Assembly: GCF_029714305.1 (NCBI RefSeq)
Contig: NZ_CP121647.1
Span: 4,856,501 to 4,920,500, forward strand
Length of the DNA stretch: 64,000 bases
From: Bradyrhizobium sp. CB3481
GTDB lineage: Bacteria; Pseudomonadota; Alphaproteobacteria; Rhizobiales; Xanthobacteraceae
Direction: 5' to 3'
The stretch's first letter is position 1. Each line of letters begins with the position of its first letter. Of the stretch, positions 43,213-52,399 are shown piece by piece. The notes under the pieces were generated by a model. That model was not told the origin of the DNA, did not search any database, and saw only the letters and a program-made list of their open reading frames with translations. A program made the translations under genes and the position numbers.

Positions 43213-44148
43213 ATGAATCGCCTGCTCCTACGCACCAAGGCGCGCCTGCGCGATGCCGCAAAGCCTGTCGCCGAAGCCGCCGTCGGCGCGCTGACGGTCG
43301 CGCTGCTCCGCACCACGCGCTATTTCGACCCGGACAAGACCGCAAACTTCTTCGGCCGCTGCACCCGTTTTATCGGGCGGCGGCTGCGCGAGGATCGTAT
43401 CGGGCGCGAAAACCTCAAGGCCGCTTTCCCCGAGAAATCGGCGGAGGAGATCGAGACGATCCTTTCCGGCGTGTGGGACAATCTCGGCCGCATCGGCGCC
43501 GAGTTCGCCCATCTCGATCACATCTGGGACTACGACCTCGATCATCCGGAGAAGCCGAGCCGCATCGAATTCACGCCGCGGACCAAGGAAATCTTCGATA
43601 CCTTACGCGATGACGGCAAGCCGGCGATCATCTTCGCCAGCCATCTCGGCAATTGGGAAATTCCCGCGCTCGGCGCAGTCGCCCATGGGCTGGATTGCGC
43701 GATCCTGTTCCGCCGGCCAAACATCGAATCCGCCGACCGTGCGATCGAACGTATCCGTGCCGTCAAGATGGGTACGCTGGTGCCGGCCGGACGCGAGGCG
43801 CCGCTCAAGCTCGCCGAAGCGCTGCAGCGGGGCCAGCACGTCGCGATGCTGGTCGATCAATACCTCGGCAACGGCGTCGAGGTGACGTTCTTCGGCCGCA
43901 AGACCAAGGCCAACCCAACATTGGCGCGGCTTTTGCGGCAGGTCGAATGCCCCGTGCACGGCGTCCGCATCATCCGCCTGTCCAACCACCGCTTCCGCGC
44001 CGAACTCACCGAAGAGGTCAAACCGGTACGCGACGCCTCAGGCCAGATCGACATCCAGGGCACGATGCAGGCGGTGACATCGGTGGTCGAAGGCTGGGTG
44101 CGGGAATATCCGGACCAGTGGCTGTGGCTGCACCGGAGGTGGCGGTAA
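43213..44148 (+). CDS. lpxXL: Lipid A VLCFA acyltransferase LpxXL (HtrB/LpxL family)
   Basis: A 311-residue late acyltransferase of lipid A synthesis. The catalytic motif HX4E is in FASHLGNWE near residue 144, and LVDQYLGNGVEVTFFGR is a second conserved block. It transfers the long acyl chain from AcpXL to the lipid A backbone at the inner membrane. It follows fabF1XL by 22 bases; the adhE2XL gene found between them in Rhizobium/Sinorhizobium clusters is absent. Confidence 0.93.
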   Translation: MNRLLLRTKARLRDAAKPVAEAAVGALTVALLRTTRYFDPDKTANFFGRCTRFIGRRLREDRIGRENLKAAFPEKSAEEIETILSGVWDNLGRIGAEFAHLDHIWDYDLDHPEKPSRIEFTPRTKEIFDTLRDDGKPAIIFASHLGNWEIPALGAVAHGLDCAILFRRPNIESADRAIERIRAVKMGTLVPAGREAPLKLAEALQRGQHVAMLVDQYLGNGVEVTFFGRKTKANPTLARLLRQVECPVHGVRIIRLSNHRFRAELTEEVKPVRDASGQIDIQGTMQAVTSVVEGWVREYPDQWLWLHRRWR

Positions 44149-44164
44149 GGTCGCCGTCCCTCGC

Positions 44165-44284
44165 CGTCATCGCGAGCCAACGGGTCGCGCGAATGCGCGC
44201 CCGATGACAGGCTCCGCGAAGCAATCCATCTCGCCGCTTGCGGAGACATGGATTGCTTCGTCGCTGCGCTCCTCGCAATGACGA
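44165..44284. repeat. Dispersed repeat, family B copy 1
   Basis: About 120 bases running from CGTCATCGCGAGCCAACGGG to TCGCTGCGCTCCTCGCAATG, with complementary ends and an inner GAAGCAATCCATC / GATTGCTTCG pair. A second copy in the same orientation begins 353 bases later. Confidence 0.85.
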
Positions 44285-44302
44285 GGATCTTGCCCGTCGG
44301 GC

Positions 44303-44416
44303 TTACCCGCCGAACAGCAGGCCGAGGCTCCAGGCTTTCATCGTGACTGCCGATGCCAGGATGAAGATGATCTGCAGCAGTGTGCGCGTGGAGAAGAATG
44401 CGAGGATGTTGGTCAT
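44303..44416 (-). CDS. Small hydrophobic protein, 37 residues
   Basis: A short frame with ATG at 44416 and a GGGAG 6 to 10 bases upstream. The protein is almost entirely one hydrophobic helix (LLQIIFILASAVTMKAWSLG) with a short polar start. It lies between two copies of the family B repeat and is probably a membrane peptide of unknown function. Its small size keeps the confidence moderate. Confidence 0.5.
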   Translation of the reverse strand: MTNILAFFSTRTLLQIIFILASAVTMKAWSLGLLFGG

Positions 44417-44517
44417 GTGATGCTCCCGGGCGGGAGCTATAGATTCTGCGCCGGGTTTCGGCAATAGGAGTTTGCGAGTGGCTACAAGCTGCAGCGGAGT
44501 GAGCAGCGGCCTCACCA

Positions 44518-44638
44518 CGTCATTGCGAGCCAACGGGTCGGGCGAATGCCCGCCCGACGACAGGCTCCGCGAAGCAATCCATCGCGCGGCATAACGGATA
44601 GATGGATTGCTTCGTCGCTTCGCTCCTCGCAATGACGG
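44518..44638. repeat. Dispersed repeat, family B copy 2
   Basis: Near-identical to copy 1 at both ends (CGTCATTGCGAGCCAACGGG to TCGCTTCGCTCCTCGCAATG), with a central region that differs. It lies in direct orientation to copy 1 and just after the end of the PotF-like gene. Confidence 0.85.
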
Positions 44639-44663
44639 CGGAGAGACACTCATGCGCTGTCGG

Positions 44664-45770
44664 TCACTTCCCCGTCTTCACCCGCGTCCAGAGACGATTG
44701 ATCACCCGCTGGGTTGCCGGGTCGCGGGCCTTGATGACGAACAGCTTCTTCTGCGTCGCCTCGTCCGGGTAGATGTTCTTGTCGCCAAAAATCTTCGGAT
44801 CGATCAGCTTCTGGCTCGCCAGGTTGCCGTTGGCGTAGGACAGGAAGTTGGAGTTCTTCGCTGCGACGTCCGGGCGGTAGAGATAGTTGATCAGCTCATA
44901 GGCTTCCGCGACGTTCTTGGCATCGGCCGGGATCGCCAGATTGTCAAAGAACATCTGCGCGCCCTCTTTCGGGATGGTGTAACCGATCTCGATGCCGTTC
45001 TTGGCTTCGGCCGCGCGGCTGCGCGCCTGCATGATGTCGCCCGACCAGCCGACGACAAAGCAGATCTCGCCCGAAGCCAGCGCGCCCAGATATTCCGAGG
45101 AGTGAAACTTGCGGACGTTCGGCCTGATCTTGGCGACGAGATCGGCCGCTTTTTCCAGGTCGGCCTGCTTGGTCGAGTTTGGATCGATGCCGAGATAGCT
45201 CAGGGCAGCGGGCAAAATGTCGTCGGCGGAATCCAGCATGTGGATACCGCAGTCTTTGAATTTCGCGAGATTCTCCGGCTTGAAGACAAAATCCCAGCTA
45301 TCGATCTTCGTATCGGGGCCGAGGATTTTCTCCGCTGTCTTGACGTTGTAGCCGATCCCCGTGGTGCCCCACATGTAATTGGCGGCGAAATCATTACCGG
45401 GATCGTAGGTCGCGAGCTGGCTGGTCACGACGGGCCAAGCATTGGCGAGGTTGGGCAGCTTCGCCTTGTCAAGCTTGAGAAAGACTTTTGCCGTGATCTG
45501 CCGCTGCAGGAAATAGCCTGTTGGCACCACGACGTCGTAGCCGGATTTGCCGGCCAAAAGGCGCGTCTCCAGCGTCTCGTTGGCATCGAAGGTGTCATAG
45601 ACCACCTTGATGCCGGTCTCCTTGGTAAAATCCTCCAGCACCCCGGGTGCCATATAGTTCGACCAATTGTAGAAATTGACCGTGCGCTCCTGCGCCCATG
45701 CGGGCGAAGGCGACAGCGCCACGGCGAGCGCGCCGGCAAGGCGCAGCGGATTTCCAAAGAAAGCGCGCAT
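44664..45770 (-). CDS. potF: Polyamine (spermidine/putrescine) ABC transporter binding protein, PotF-like
   Basis: A 368-residue periplasmic protein. The signal peptide ends near AWAQ, and the mature start RTVNFYNWSNYMAPGVLEDFTKETGIKVVYDTF is typical of PotD/PotF polyamine binders. GTTGIGYNV and VGWSGDIMQA carry binding-site residues. It begins 2 bases after the aminotransferase stop, so the genes are co-transcribed. No permease or ATPase genes of this system are adjacent. Confidence 0.92.
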   Translation of the reverse strand: MRAFFGNPLRLAGALAVALSPSPAWAQERTVNFYNWSNYMAPGVLEDFTKETGIKVVYDTFDANETLETRLLAGKSGYDVVVPTGYFLQRQITAKVFLKLDKAKLPNLANAWPVVTSQLATYDPGNDFAANYMWGTTGIGYNVKTAEKILGPDTKIDSWDFVFKPENLAKFKDCGIHMLDSADDILPAALSYLGIDPNSTKQADLEKAADLVAKIRPNVRKFHSSEYLGALASGEICFVVGWSGDIMQARSRAAEAKNGIEIGYTIPKEGAQMFFDNLAIPADAKNVAEAYELINYLYRPDVAAKNSNFLSYANGNLASQKLIDPKIFGDKNIYPDEATQKKLFVIKARDPATQRVINRLWTRVKTGK

Positions 45771-45772
45771 GT

Positions 45773-46945
45773 CTACCTCTTGCGACGGCCGTGCACCGCG
45801 TCCGACAGTCGCTCCAGCGCGGTGTCGAGCGTCTCGTCCTTCTTGGAGAAACAGAAGCGCACCACCGAAGTCACCGCGTCCTGCTCGTAGAATGCCGACA
45901 CCGGGATCGCGGCGACCTTGTAGTCGGTCACGATGCGCTTGCAGAATTCGACATCGGTCTCATTCAAGCCAAGCGGCGACAGGTCGACGGTGAGGAAATA
46001 CGTGCCCTGCGACTTCAGCACGGGAAAGCCGATGCTCTCCAGCCCCTTGGTCAGCCGGTCCCGGCTCCGCGCCAGCTCCTTGCGCATGTCGTAAAAATAG
46101 TCATCGGGCTTGCCGAGGCCATAGGCGACAGCGGCCTGCAGGTTCGGCGCGGTCGTGAAGGTCAGGAACTGGTGTACTTTTGCGGCCACGCGGAGCAGCG
46201 GCGGCGCGGCGCAGACAAAGCCAACTTTCCATCCCGTCAGCGAAAAGATCTTGCCGGCGCTGCCGACCTTGATGGTGCGGTCGCGCATGCCTGGGATGGT
46301 GATCAGCGGGATGTGCTCGCGGCCGTCGAAGATGACGTGCTCCCAGACCTCATCACAGATCGCAATCGTGTCGTACTTCTGACAGAACCGCGCCAGCAGT
46401 TCGAGGTCCTCGCGGGGATAAACCACGGCGGCCGGATTGAGCGGGTTGTTGAACAGCACCGCCTTGGTCTTCTCGTTGAAGACGCTGGCTAGCATCTCCT
46501 CGGTCAGCCGCCAGCCCGGCGGCTCGAGCCGCAACAGGCGCGGGATGCCGCCGGCCTGGCGGATGATCGGCAGATAGCTGTCATAGACCGGCTGGAAGCA
46601 GACGACCTCGTCGCCGGGCTCGACCACCGCGAGGATGGAGGATGTCAGCGCCTCGGTGCCGCCGGAGGTCACCATCACCTCGGTCATCGGATCGAGGTTG
46701 AGCTTGTGCCAGCGCCCGTAATGGGCGGCGATCGCCTGCCGCAGTTCCGGAATGCCCATCATCGACGGGTACTGGTTGTAGCCGTTCACTGTGGCGTCGG
46801 CCGCGGCGCGGCGAATGTCCTCCGGCCCGGGATCGTCGGGAAAGCCTTGGCCGAGATTGATGGCATTGTTGTCGCGGGCGGCCTGCGACATCGCCTCGAA
46901 CACGGTGACGGGAAGGTCGGCAAAGACCTTGTTCATGGACGTCAT
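45773..46945 (-). CDS. Class I/II pyridoxal-phosphate aminotransferase
   Basis: A 390-residue fold-type I aminotransferase. INLGQGFPDDPGPEDI is the N-terminal block, VTSGGTEAL the phosphate-binding region, and the PLP Lys is in GSAGKIFSLTGWKVGFV. The sequence is close to the kynurenine/glutamine or methionine-type aminotransferase group. It lies between a rhodanese gene and the PotF-like gene. Amino-donor specificity cannot be deduced. Confidence 0.92.
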   Translation of the reverse strand: MTSMNKVFADLPVTVFEAMSQAARDNNAINLGQGFPDDPGPEDIRRAAADATVNGYNQYPSMMGIPELRQAIAAHYGRWHKLNLDPMTEVMVTSGGTEALTSSILAVVEPGDEVVCFQPVYDSYLPIIRQAGGIPRLLRLEPPGWRLTEEMLASVFNEKTKAVLFNNPLNPAAVVYPREDLELLARFCQKYDTIAICDEVWEHVIFDGREHIPLITIPGMRDRTIKVGSAGKIFSLTGWKVGFVCAAPPLLRVAAKVHQFLTFTTAPNLQAAVAYGLGKPDDYFYDMRKELARSRDRLTKGLESIGFPVLKSQGTYFLTVDLSPLGLNETDVEFCKRIVTDYKVAAIPVSAFYEQDAVTSVVRFCFSKKDETLDTALERLSDAVHGRRKR

Positions 46946-46951
46946 GGCCCG

Positions 46952-47281
46952 TCAGCCGCCGGTCTTGGTCTGCAGCCCTGCTGCCTTCCAGGCCAGAATG
47001 CCGCCCGCCAGATGCTTGTCGTAGGGCAGGCCCGCCGCCTGCGCTGCCAGCGAGGCCGTCACCGAGCGCTTGCCGGAGCGGCAGGCAAACACCACCTGCC
47101 TGCCCCTGGGTTCGGGTATGGCGGCTGGATCGAACGACTGCAGCGGAACCACCACGCCATCCGGATAGGCTTCCACCGCGACCTCGTTTGGCTCGCGGAC
47201 GTCGACCAGGAGATAGCGCCCCTCCGCCATGCCCTTCGCCACGTCTTCCGGGGTCAAATCGTGCACCTGATGGTCCGCCAC
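46952..47281 (-). CDS. Rhodanese-like domain protein
   Basis: A 109-residue single-domain sulfurtransferase. RYLLVDVREPNEVAVEA is the CH2A-like block, and the active-site loop is FACRSGKRS with the persulfide Cys. Start GTG 47281 has GGAGG five bases upstream. It precedes the aminotransferase by 6 bases and forms a small operon with it and the PotF-like gene; the joint role is unknown. Confidence 0.9.
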   Translation of the reverse strand: MADHQVHDLTPEDVAKGMAEGRYLLVDVREPNEVAVEAYPDGVVVPLQSFDPAAIPEPRGRQVVFACRSGKRSVTASLAAQAAGLPYDKHLAGGILAWKAAGLQTKTGG

Positions 47282-47437
47282 GCAATCCTCCTGACAAGCT
47301 GCCCGCGAGGGCTCCGATGAGCCCCTGGCCAAGCGGGCGCCAAAGTCGCCCCTTGCGCGGCGAAAATCAAGCGTCGCAAACGGCTTAAACGGCCCTCCGA
47401 AACTGCAGCTTCAGCCCTCAGCTTCTGCCGCCGCCGG

Positions 47438-47881
47438 TTAAAGAGCTTTCGCAATGGGCCAGGCCCTGTCAGGCGTTTGAGGGCCGTTCGCCCGGTATCC
47501 GCGCCTGATGTAGAACGCGAGCGCATTTGAGCTGGCGTCGGCCTCAACCGCCTCAACGCCCCGCTCCCGCATCAGCCGCTCCAGCATGTCCAGCAAGCCG
47601 GCGCCCACGCCACGTCCGGCAAATGGCGGAGCGGTATAGAGGCCCTCGAGATATCCGCCGCGAATGGCCCCCCATCCAGCGACGATATCGTCCAGCTCGA
47701 CCACCCATATTTCCAGCTCGCGCAGCTTTCGTTCCATACCGGCGAGCGTAAGCTTCGCCGCCCACGCCTGCGCCTGGGCGACAGTTATCGTTGGAGGCGC
47801 AAGCTCAAGAATCGATCGTCGCCTAATGTCGTGCAGACTATGCGCATCCTTGCGCATCGCCGGACGGTAAACGGCCGCCAT
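47438..47881 (-). CDS. GNAT family N-acetyltransferase
   Basis: A 147-residue acetyltransferase. The acetyl-CoA block is around APPFAGRGVGAGLLDML (the R/Q-x-x-G-x-G/A region), followed by the usual ADASSNALAFYIRRGYRA C-terminal strand and helix. Start ATG 47881 has GGCAGG upstream. It is monocistronic and divergent from the Gly-rich protein gene. Substrate unknown. Confidence 0.9.
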   Translation of the reverse strand: MAAVYRPAMRKDAHSLHDIRRRSILELAPPTITVAQAQAWAAKLTLAGMERKLRELEIWVVELDDIVAGWGAIRGGYLEGLYTAPPFAGRGVGAGLLDMLERLMRERGVEAVEADASSNALAFYIRRGYRANGPQTPDRAWPIAKAL

Positions 47882-48089
47882 TGTCACCTGCCCTTCCGAT
47901 AGCTCGGCCATCGCAAAGCTGGAACGCCGCCGCTTGAATGGCGCGTGCCGCGTACAGCGAAGCGGTCAAACTAACTTCCGTGTCAGAAACTGTCACATTA
48001 TTCATTCGAAACCGCTGGATCATTTTTGCCTGCTGGTCGTCTTCCTTTTTGCGACGTTATGGTCGCTGCAATCAACACGGAGGATTGTG

Positions 48090-48632
48090 ATGAACAACAA
48101 GCTCCTTAATTGCCTTATCGCGGGTGCGATGGCCACGACGCTTGCTGTTGCCTCACCCGTGCTCGCGCAACGCGGCGGCGGTGGCGGCGGGCACGGCGGT
48201 GGCGGCATGTCTGCCGGGATGGGCGGCGGCGGTGGTCACGGCGGCGGTGGCATGTCTGGCGCGATAGGCGGCGGCGGTGGTCGCGGCGGCGGTGGCATGT
48301 CTGGGGGAATGCATGCAGGAGGAATGGGTGGCGGCCCGCATATCGGCGGCATGGGCGGCGGTATGCGAGCCGGCGGCACGAGTTTCGCAGGCAGCAGCTT
48401 CGCAGGCAGTCGTTTCGCGGGTAGCCATTTCGCAGGCAACCGCTTCACGGGCTCGCATTTTGCGCATCCAAGGTTTTCCCATCACGGCCGATTCTTCCAT
48501 CACCGCCACCATCGCTTTGCGTTCGTTGGGGTGCCCTTCGCCTACGCAGCCTACGACGACTGCTGGCGTAGGAGGTGGACGCCATACGGACTGCGATGGG
48601 TCAACGTCTGCCGCGCCTACGGCTACTACTGA
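48090..48632 (+). CDS. Exported Gly/His-rich repeat protein
   Basis: A 180-residue secreted protein with a signal peptide ending near VLAQR. Residues 28-75 hold three units of about 15 residues built on GGGGGHGGGGMS, followed by five units of the pentapeptide type FAG(S/N)x (residues about 100-125), then a His/Phe/Arg-rich segment (HHRHHRF). The C-terminus has a conserved-looking CWRRRWTPYGLRWVNVCRAYGYY with two cysteines. The ATG at 48090 has GGAGG upstream. Such proteins are common exported hypothetical proteins of rhizobia; metal binding by His is plausible but unproven. Confidence 0.86.
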   Translation: MNNKLLNCLIAGAMATTLAVASPVLAQRGGGGGGHGGGGMSAGMGGGGGHGGGGMSGAIGGGGGRGGGGMSGGMHAGGMGGGPHIGGMGGGMRAGGTSFAGSSFAGSRFAGSHFAGNRFTGSHFAHPRFSHHGRFFHHRHHRFAFVGVPFAYAAYDDCWRRRWTPYGLRWVNVCRAYGYY

Positions 48633-48935
48633 AGCGTATCGCGGCTGATGCAATACCGTTGCCATCTTGATCTGGCGGGTTGCTGGAGCGACATCTGACG
48701 CATTGGCGGGCTGTACCGCGTCCCATCGCGTCCGTGTCGTGAGCAGGGTCCACACACAATGATGGTCGTCACAGGAACATTTGCGCGGAAAGGCAGTTCA
48801 GGTCCGGCTGGTGACGATCATCATTTATTCATGCCACCTTCAGACCGCGCAAGCTATGCAACATGGAAAACCCCTTGCGGCTTCCGTTCCAACTGGAGCT
48901 AATGCCGCCCTTGGCCAGTCGTTCGGAGACGGACC
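48633..48935 (+). other. Intergenic region
   Basis: The 303 bases between the Gly-rich gene and the response regulator contain no supported gene, no clear hairpin and no palindrome. The promoter of the two-component pair should lie here. Confidence 0.5.
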
Positions 48936-49628
48936 ATGACGGGAAGCCACCGCCGCATTCTGGTCGTTGAGGACGATCCGGAAACCGCCGGTCAGCTCGT
49001 GGAATCGCTCACGACCAGCGGCTACCATGTCGATCTGGCGACCAGCGGCAACGAAGCGCTGAGCCGCGGTGCTGGCGGCGACTATGCCGTCATCACGATC
49101 GACCGCATGCTGCCGGATATCGACGGCATCGCGGTCATGCGTCAATTGCGCGACGACGGCATCGCCGCACCGGTGCTGATCGTCAGTGCGCTCGGAGAAG
49201 TCGACGATCGGGTTCGCGGCCTGCGCGCCGGAGGCGACGACTATCTGGTCAAGCCTTTTTCGTTCGTCGAACTGCTGGCGCGCGTCGAGGCGCTTGGCCG
49301 GCGCAGCGACACCATTGTCAAAGAAACCATCTTGCGCGTCGGTGATCTCGCGATCGACCTGGTGTCGCGGACCGCCAGCCGGCGCGGCAAGGATATTGGG
49401 CTTTTTCCCCGGGAATTCCAACTTCTTGAGTATCTGGTTCGCAACGAGGGCCGCGTCGTGTCCCGCGCCATGCTGCTGCAGCACGTCTGGGATCTTCATT
49501 TCGATCCCTCGACCAACATTATCGACGTCTATGTCGGGCGCGTACGCCGCAAGGTCGACGACCAGCAAGCCTATCCGTTGATCCACACGGTTCGCGGCAT
49601 CGGGTACTGTCTCCGTGCTCCTGGTTAA
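48936..49628 (+). CDS. OmpR-family response regulator
   Basis: A 230-residue regulator. The receiver domain has acidic residues EDD at 12-14, the phosphorylated Asp56 in TIDRMLPD, and Lys in LVKPFSF. The C-terminal winged helix contains REFQLLEYLVRNEGRVVSRAMLLQHVW and ends in VRGIGYCLR. It overlaps the histidine kinase gene by 14 bases, forming a coupled pair. Target genes are not known; the L,D-transpeptidase gene downstream is one candidate. Confidence 0.95.
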   Translation: MTGSHRRILVVEDDPETAGQLVESLTTSGYHVDLATSGNEALSRGAGGDYAVITIDRMLPDIDGIAVMRQLRDDGIAAPVLIVSALGEVDDRVRGLRAGGDDYLVKPFSFVELLARVEALGRRSDTIVKETILRVGDLAIDLVSRTASRRGKDIGLFPREFQLLEYLVRNEGRVVSRAMLLQHVWDLHFDPSTNIIDVYVGRVRRKVDDQQAYPLIHTVRGIGYCLRAPG

Positions 49629-50994
49629 GACCCTAAGATCGTCGACTTTCAAGCAGGCGCTGATCGCGATCGGAACATTCGGCATTATCGTGTCGGCGCT
49701 TTTCAGCTATGTCTACCTGTCCACCTCCTCCTATGTGCGCAGCCGGTCGGACCGCGGCATCATGACAGAGTACTCGAGCCTTGAAAGCGCGTACGAACGC
49801 TCGGGGCGCGATGGCCTGATTGCCCTGATCAAGCAGCGGATCGCCGACAAGAGTTTTGCGGACAACGTTTATATTGTGGTTGATCCTTCCCTGGCCGCGC
49901 TGGGTGGCAATCTCACGGCATGGCCATCGACGGTCACGGCCGACCGGGGATGGATAGAGTTTCGCGCGGGCGAACCGTTGCCCCATGCGGCAAACCGGCC
50001 GCTGGTGCGGGCTATGCTCCAGACCTTTCCAGGCGGCGATCGTTTGCTGGTGGGAAAGGATATCAGCGATCTCGACCGCTTCGCCGACCAGATCAAAACG
50101 GCCATGATCTCGGTCGCCGCATTGCTGTTTGTGGTTGCGGGGGTCGCGAGCATCCTCGTGACGCGCCGGACAGTGGGACGGATTGAATCCATCAACGCCA
50201 CCAGCCGGGCCATCATGCAGAGCGGCCTGGATCAGCGCATTCCGCTCCGCGGCACCCATGACGAATGGGATCGCGTTGCGGAGAACCTTAACCTGATGCT
50301 GGACCGCATCGAAACATTAATGGGAGAGGTCAGGCAGGTGAGCGACAATGTCGCGCACGACCTCCGGACGCCGCTGACGCGCATGCGCGGACGGCTGGAG
50401 AAAGCCTATCACGGTCAGCGCATCGGCGAGGAGGACCAGGCGTTGATCGGCGACACGATCGCCGACCTCGATGCTGTCTTGCGGATATTCTCGTCGCTCA
50501 CGCGGATTGCGCAAATCGAGACCCAGGCACGAAAGGGCGCGTTCCGCACCGTGAACCTAGTGGAAATCGCCAGCGAGGTTGTGGAGTTGTACGATGCCGC
50601 CGCCGAACAGGAGGGCACGCGTCTCACCGTCGTCGGCGATCGCGAGGTGATGGTGACCGGCGATCGCGACCTGATCTTCGATGCCATCGCCAATCTCGTG
50701 GACAATGCGATCAAGCATGGCCGCGCCGGAGGGCAGGTCGTGGTCGCGAACGAAAATATCGATGGCAAGCCGGTCATCTCGATCGCCGACGACGGGCCCG
50801 GAATTCCTGCCCACGAACACGAGCAGGTTTTCAAGCGCTTTTACCGACTAGAACACAACCGCTATACGCCGGGAAACGGTCTGGGGCTCAGCCTGGTCGC
50901 TGCCGTCGCCCATCTTCACGGCGCGCGGATCGAAATGCTTGATAACTCGCCGGGTCTCAAGCTCAAGCTCTGGTTTCCCGCGCCAGTCACTTAG
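49615..50994 (+). CDS. Sensor histidine kinase, partner of the OmpR-type regulator
   Basis: A 459-residue kinase. An N-terminal transmembrane helix (ALIAIGTFGIIVSALFSYVYLS) and a second at about 165-185 flank a periplasmic domain. HAMP, then HisKA with VSDNVAHDLRTPLTRMR (His about residue 247) and HATPase_c with NLVDNAIKHGRAGGQ follow. The start is GTG 49615. It is co-transcribed with the regulator and transfers phosphate to it. Confidence 0.94.
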   Translation: MLLVKTLRSSTFKQALIAIGTFGIIVSALFSYVYLSTSSYVRSRSDRGIMTEYSSLESAYERSGRDGLIALIKQRIADKSFADNVYIVVDPSLAALGGNLTAWPSTVTADRGWIEFRAGEPLPHAANRPLVRAMLQTFPGGDRLLVGKDISDLDRFADQIKTAMISVAALLFVVAGVASILVTRRTVGRIESINATSRAIMQSGLDQRIPLRGTHDEWDRVAENLNLMLDRIETLMGEVRQVSDNVAHDLRTPLTRMRGRLEKAYHGQRIGEEDQALIGDTIADLDAVLRIFSSLTRIAQIETQARKGAFRTVNLVEIASEVVELYDAAAEQEGTRLTVVGDREVMVTGDRDLIFDAIANLVDNAIKHGRAGGQVVVANENIDGKPVISIADDGPGIPAHEHEQVFKRFYRLEHNRYTPGNGLGLSLVAAVAHLHGARIEMLDNSPGLKLKLWFPAPVT

Positions 50995-51109
50995 CGACGT
51001 TCAGCCGCCCGGACCACATCGTTATTGCGGGGGTGCTTTTCAGCCGCCTTGATTTCTGCACTATTTGAGCAGCAAATGGACCGATGTAACGCTTTTTGGA
51101 GGACGGGCA

Positions 51110-51739
51110 GTGTCAAGGTCCGGGTTCGCGTTGCTGTTTGTGGGATTGGTGGGGTCCGGGCTCGGCGGCTGCATGCAAGCGACGCTTGCGCCGTCATCGA
51201 ATGCCAGCTTGACCCCAAGGGACCGGCAGTTGCTCGCCCATCCCCCTTACGCTCAAGCGGAGATTCCGCAGACCTATCGCCGGCATATTGTCGATTACAC
51301 CCGTAGAGAGCAGCCGGGCACCATCCTGGTCGATACCAATGAGCGTTACCTCTATTACGTCCTGCCGGGAGGCAAGGCGATCCGCTACGGCGTGACGGTG
51401 GGAGAGGAAGCGCTGGCCTGGTCTGGCGTGGCTACCGTTGGCCGCACGGCTGAGTGGCCCGACTGGATTCCGACGGCGGAGATCCAAGCCCGGCTCGGCC
51501 CCTACCCGAAGCGGGTCGCCGGCGGTCCGGCCAATCCACTGGGCGCGCGGGCGCTCTACCTTTACGAGGGCAACAAGGACACTCTGTACCGCATCCACGG
51601 CACCAACCAGCCGGAATATATCGGTCAGGCGATCTCGTCCGGCTGCATCCGCATGACCAACGAAGACGTCATCGATCTCGTGAACCGGGTGAAGCTGGGC
51701 ACGATCGTCGTCGTCCTGCCACCGGGCCGAAGTGCGTGA
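51110..51739 (+). CDS. L,D-transpeptidase, putative lipoprotein
   Basis: A 209-residue protein. The start is GTG 51110 with GGAGG 8 bases upstream. The signal sequence ends in LGGC, a lipobox, so it may be lipid-anchored. The YkuD-type catalytic domain contains ILVDTNERYLYYVLPGG and the active-site block HGTNQPEYIGQAISSGCIRM, with the Cys near residue 178. It forms 3-3 peptidoglycan cross-links or attaches proteins to the wall. It lies after the two-component genes on the same strand. Confidence 0.92.
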   Translation: MSRSGFALLFVGLVGSGLGGCMQATLAPSSNASLTPRDRQLLAHPPYAQAEIPQTYRRHIVDYTRREQPGTILVDTNERYLYYVLPGGKAIRYGVTVGEEALAWSGVATVGRTAEWPDWIPTAEIQARLGPYPKRVAGGPANPLGARALYLYEGNKDTLYRIHGTNQPEYIGQAISSGCIRMTNEDVIDLVNRVKLGTIVVVLPPGRSA

Positions 51740-51954
51740 GGCCCGAGTGAGGCTCCGCGAAGTCGCGGCTTTTCGTCTCCATGATTTGATAGCCATCGCG
51801 GCCGCATACCGCGATACAGCGTACAGCCATTGAATTTCGGACAGCCTCGTTGTCCGATCTATCGCCGATCAACCATACTTGAACGTACGGCTGTTGAACC
51901 TCCACTCCGTCCCTGTGACCTACGCCAAGGGGCTGTGAGGACGACGAGGTTCCG

Positions 51955-52182
51955 ATGACCAGACATCGAACGATTACCGGCTTCGCGGCCGTCGCGCTGA
52001 TCGCTATCGCCGCAACTGCCGCCACCATGAGGTCGCACCTGCATTGGACCGACGTCACTGTCGCCTCCGCCGGCACGACCGCGTTGGAAGGCCGCTCGGT
52101 CGATGCGAATATGCCGGCCGCGAGTTTCGACGACCGTTGGTCCGCAATGTCAGCTTCGACAACGGACAGGTCTGAGCGATAG
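51955..52182 (+). CDS. Small exported protein, function unknown
   Basis: A 75-residue frame with ATG 51955 preceded by GAGG. The N-terminus (TITGFAAVALIAIAATAA) is a signal peptide or membrane anchor, and the rest is polar without recognised motifs. It lies in a 660-base stretch between the transpeptidase and the hybrid kinase gene (opposite strand). It may be a real small exported protein, but no family is recognised. Confidence 0.45.
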   Translation: MTRHRTITGFAAVALIAIAATAATMRSHLHWTDVTVASAGTTALEGRSVDANMPAASFDDRWSAMSASTTDRSER

Positions 52183-52399
52183 GCTCGACATTCGCTGTTC
52201 TGACTCCGGAACGCCCTCGCCAGGGCCGCGATCAGGTTGCGACGACACCACACTGAACCTGTCAAACGAGCGTCAGCGATTGAGTGACGTGCGCCGATCT
52301 GACGGTGCACGCCGGCATATGCCCTCCAGGAGACGTGGGGCGCTTTTCGCTGTTCATGTACAGCGGCGAGTACAGTCTCATCCCGCCATTCGGCGCAAC

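Noticed and set aside
48171..48440. CRISPR-like tandem pattern
   Set aside because: The repeats are in-frame Gly-rich and pentapeptide codons of a secreted protein with no spacers and no cas genes.
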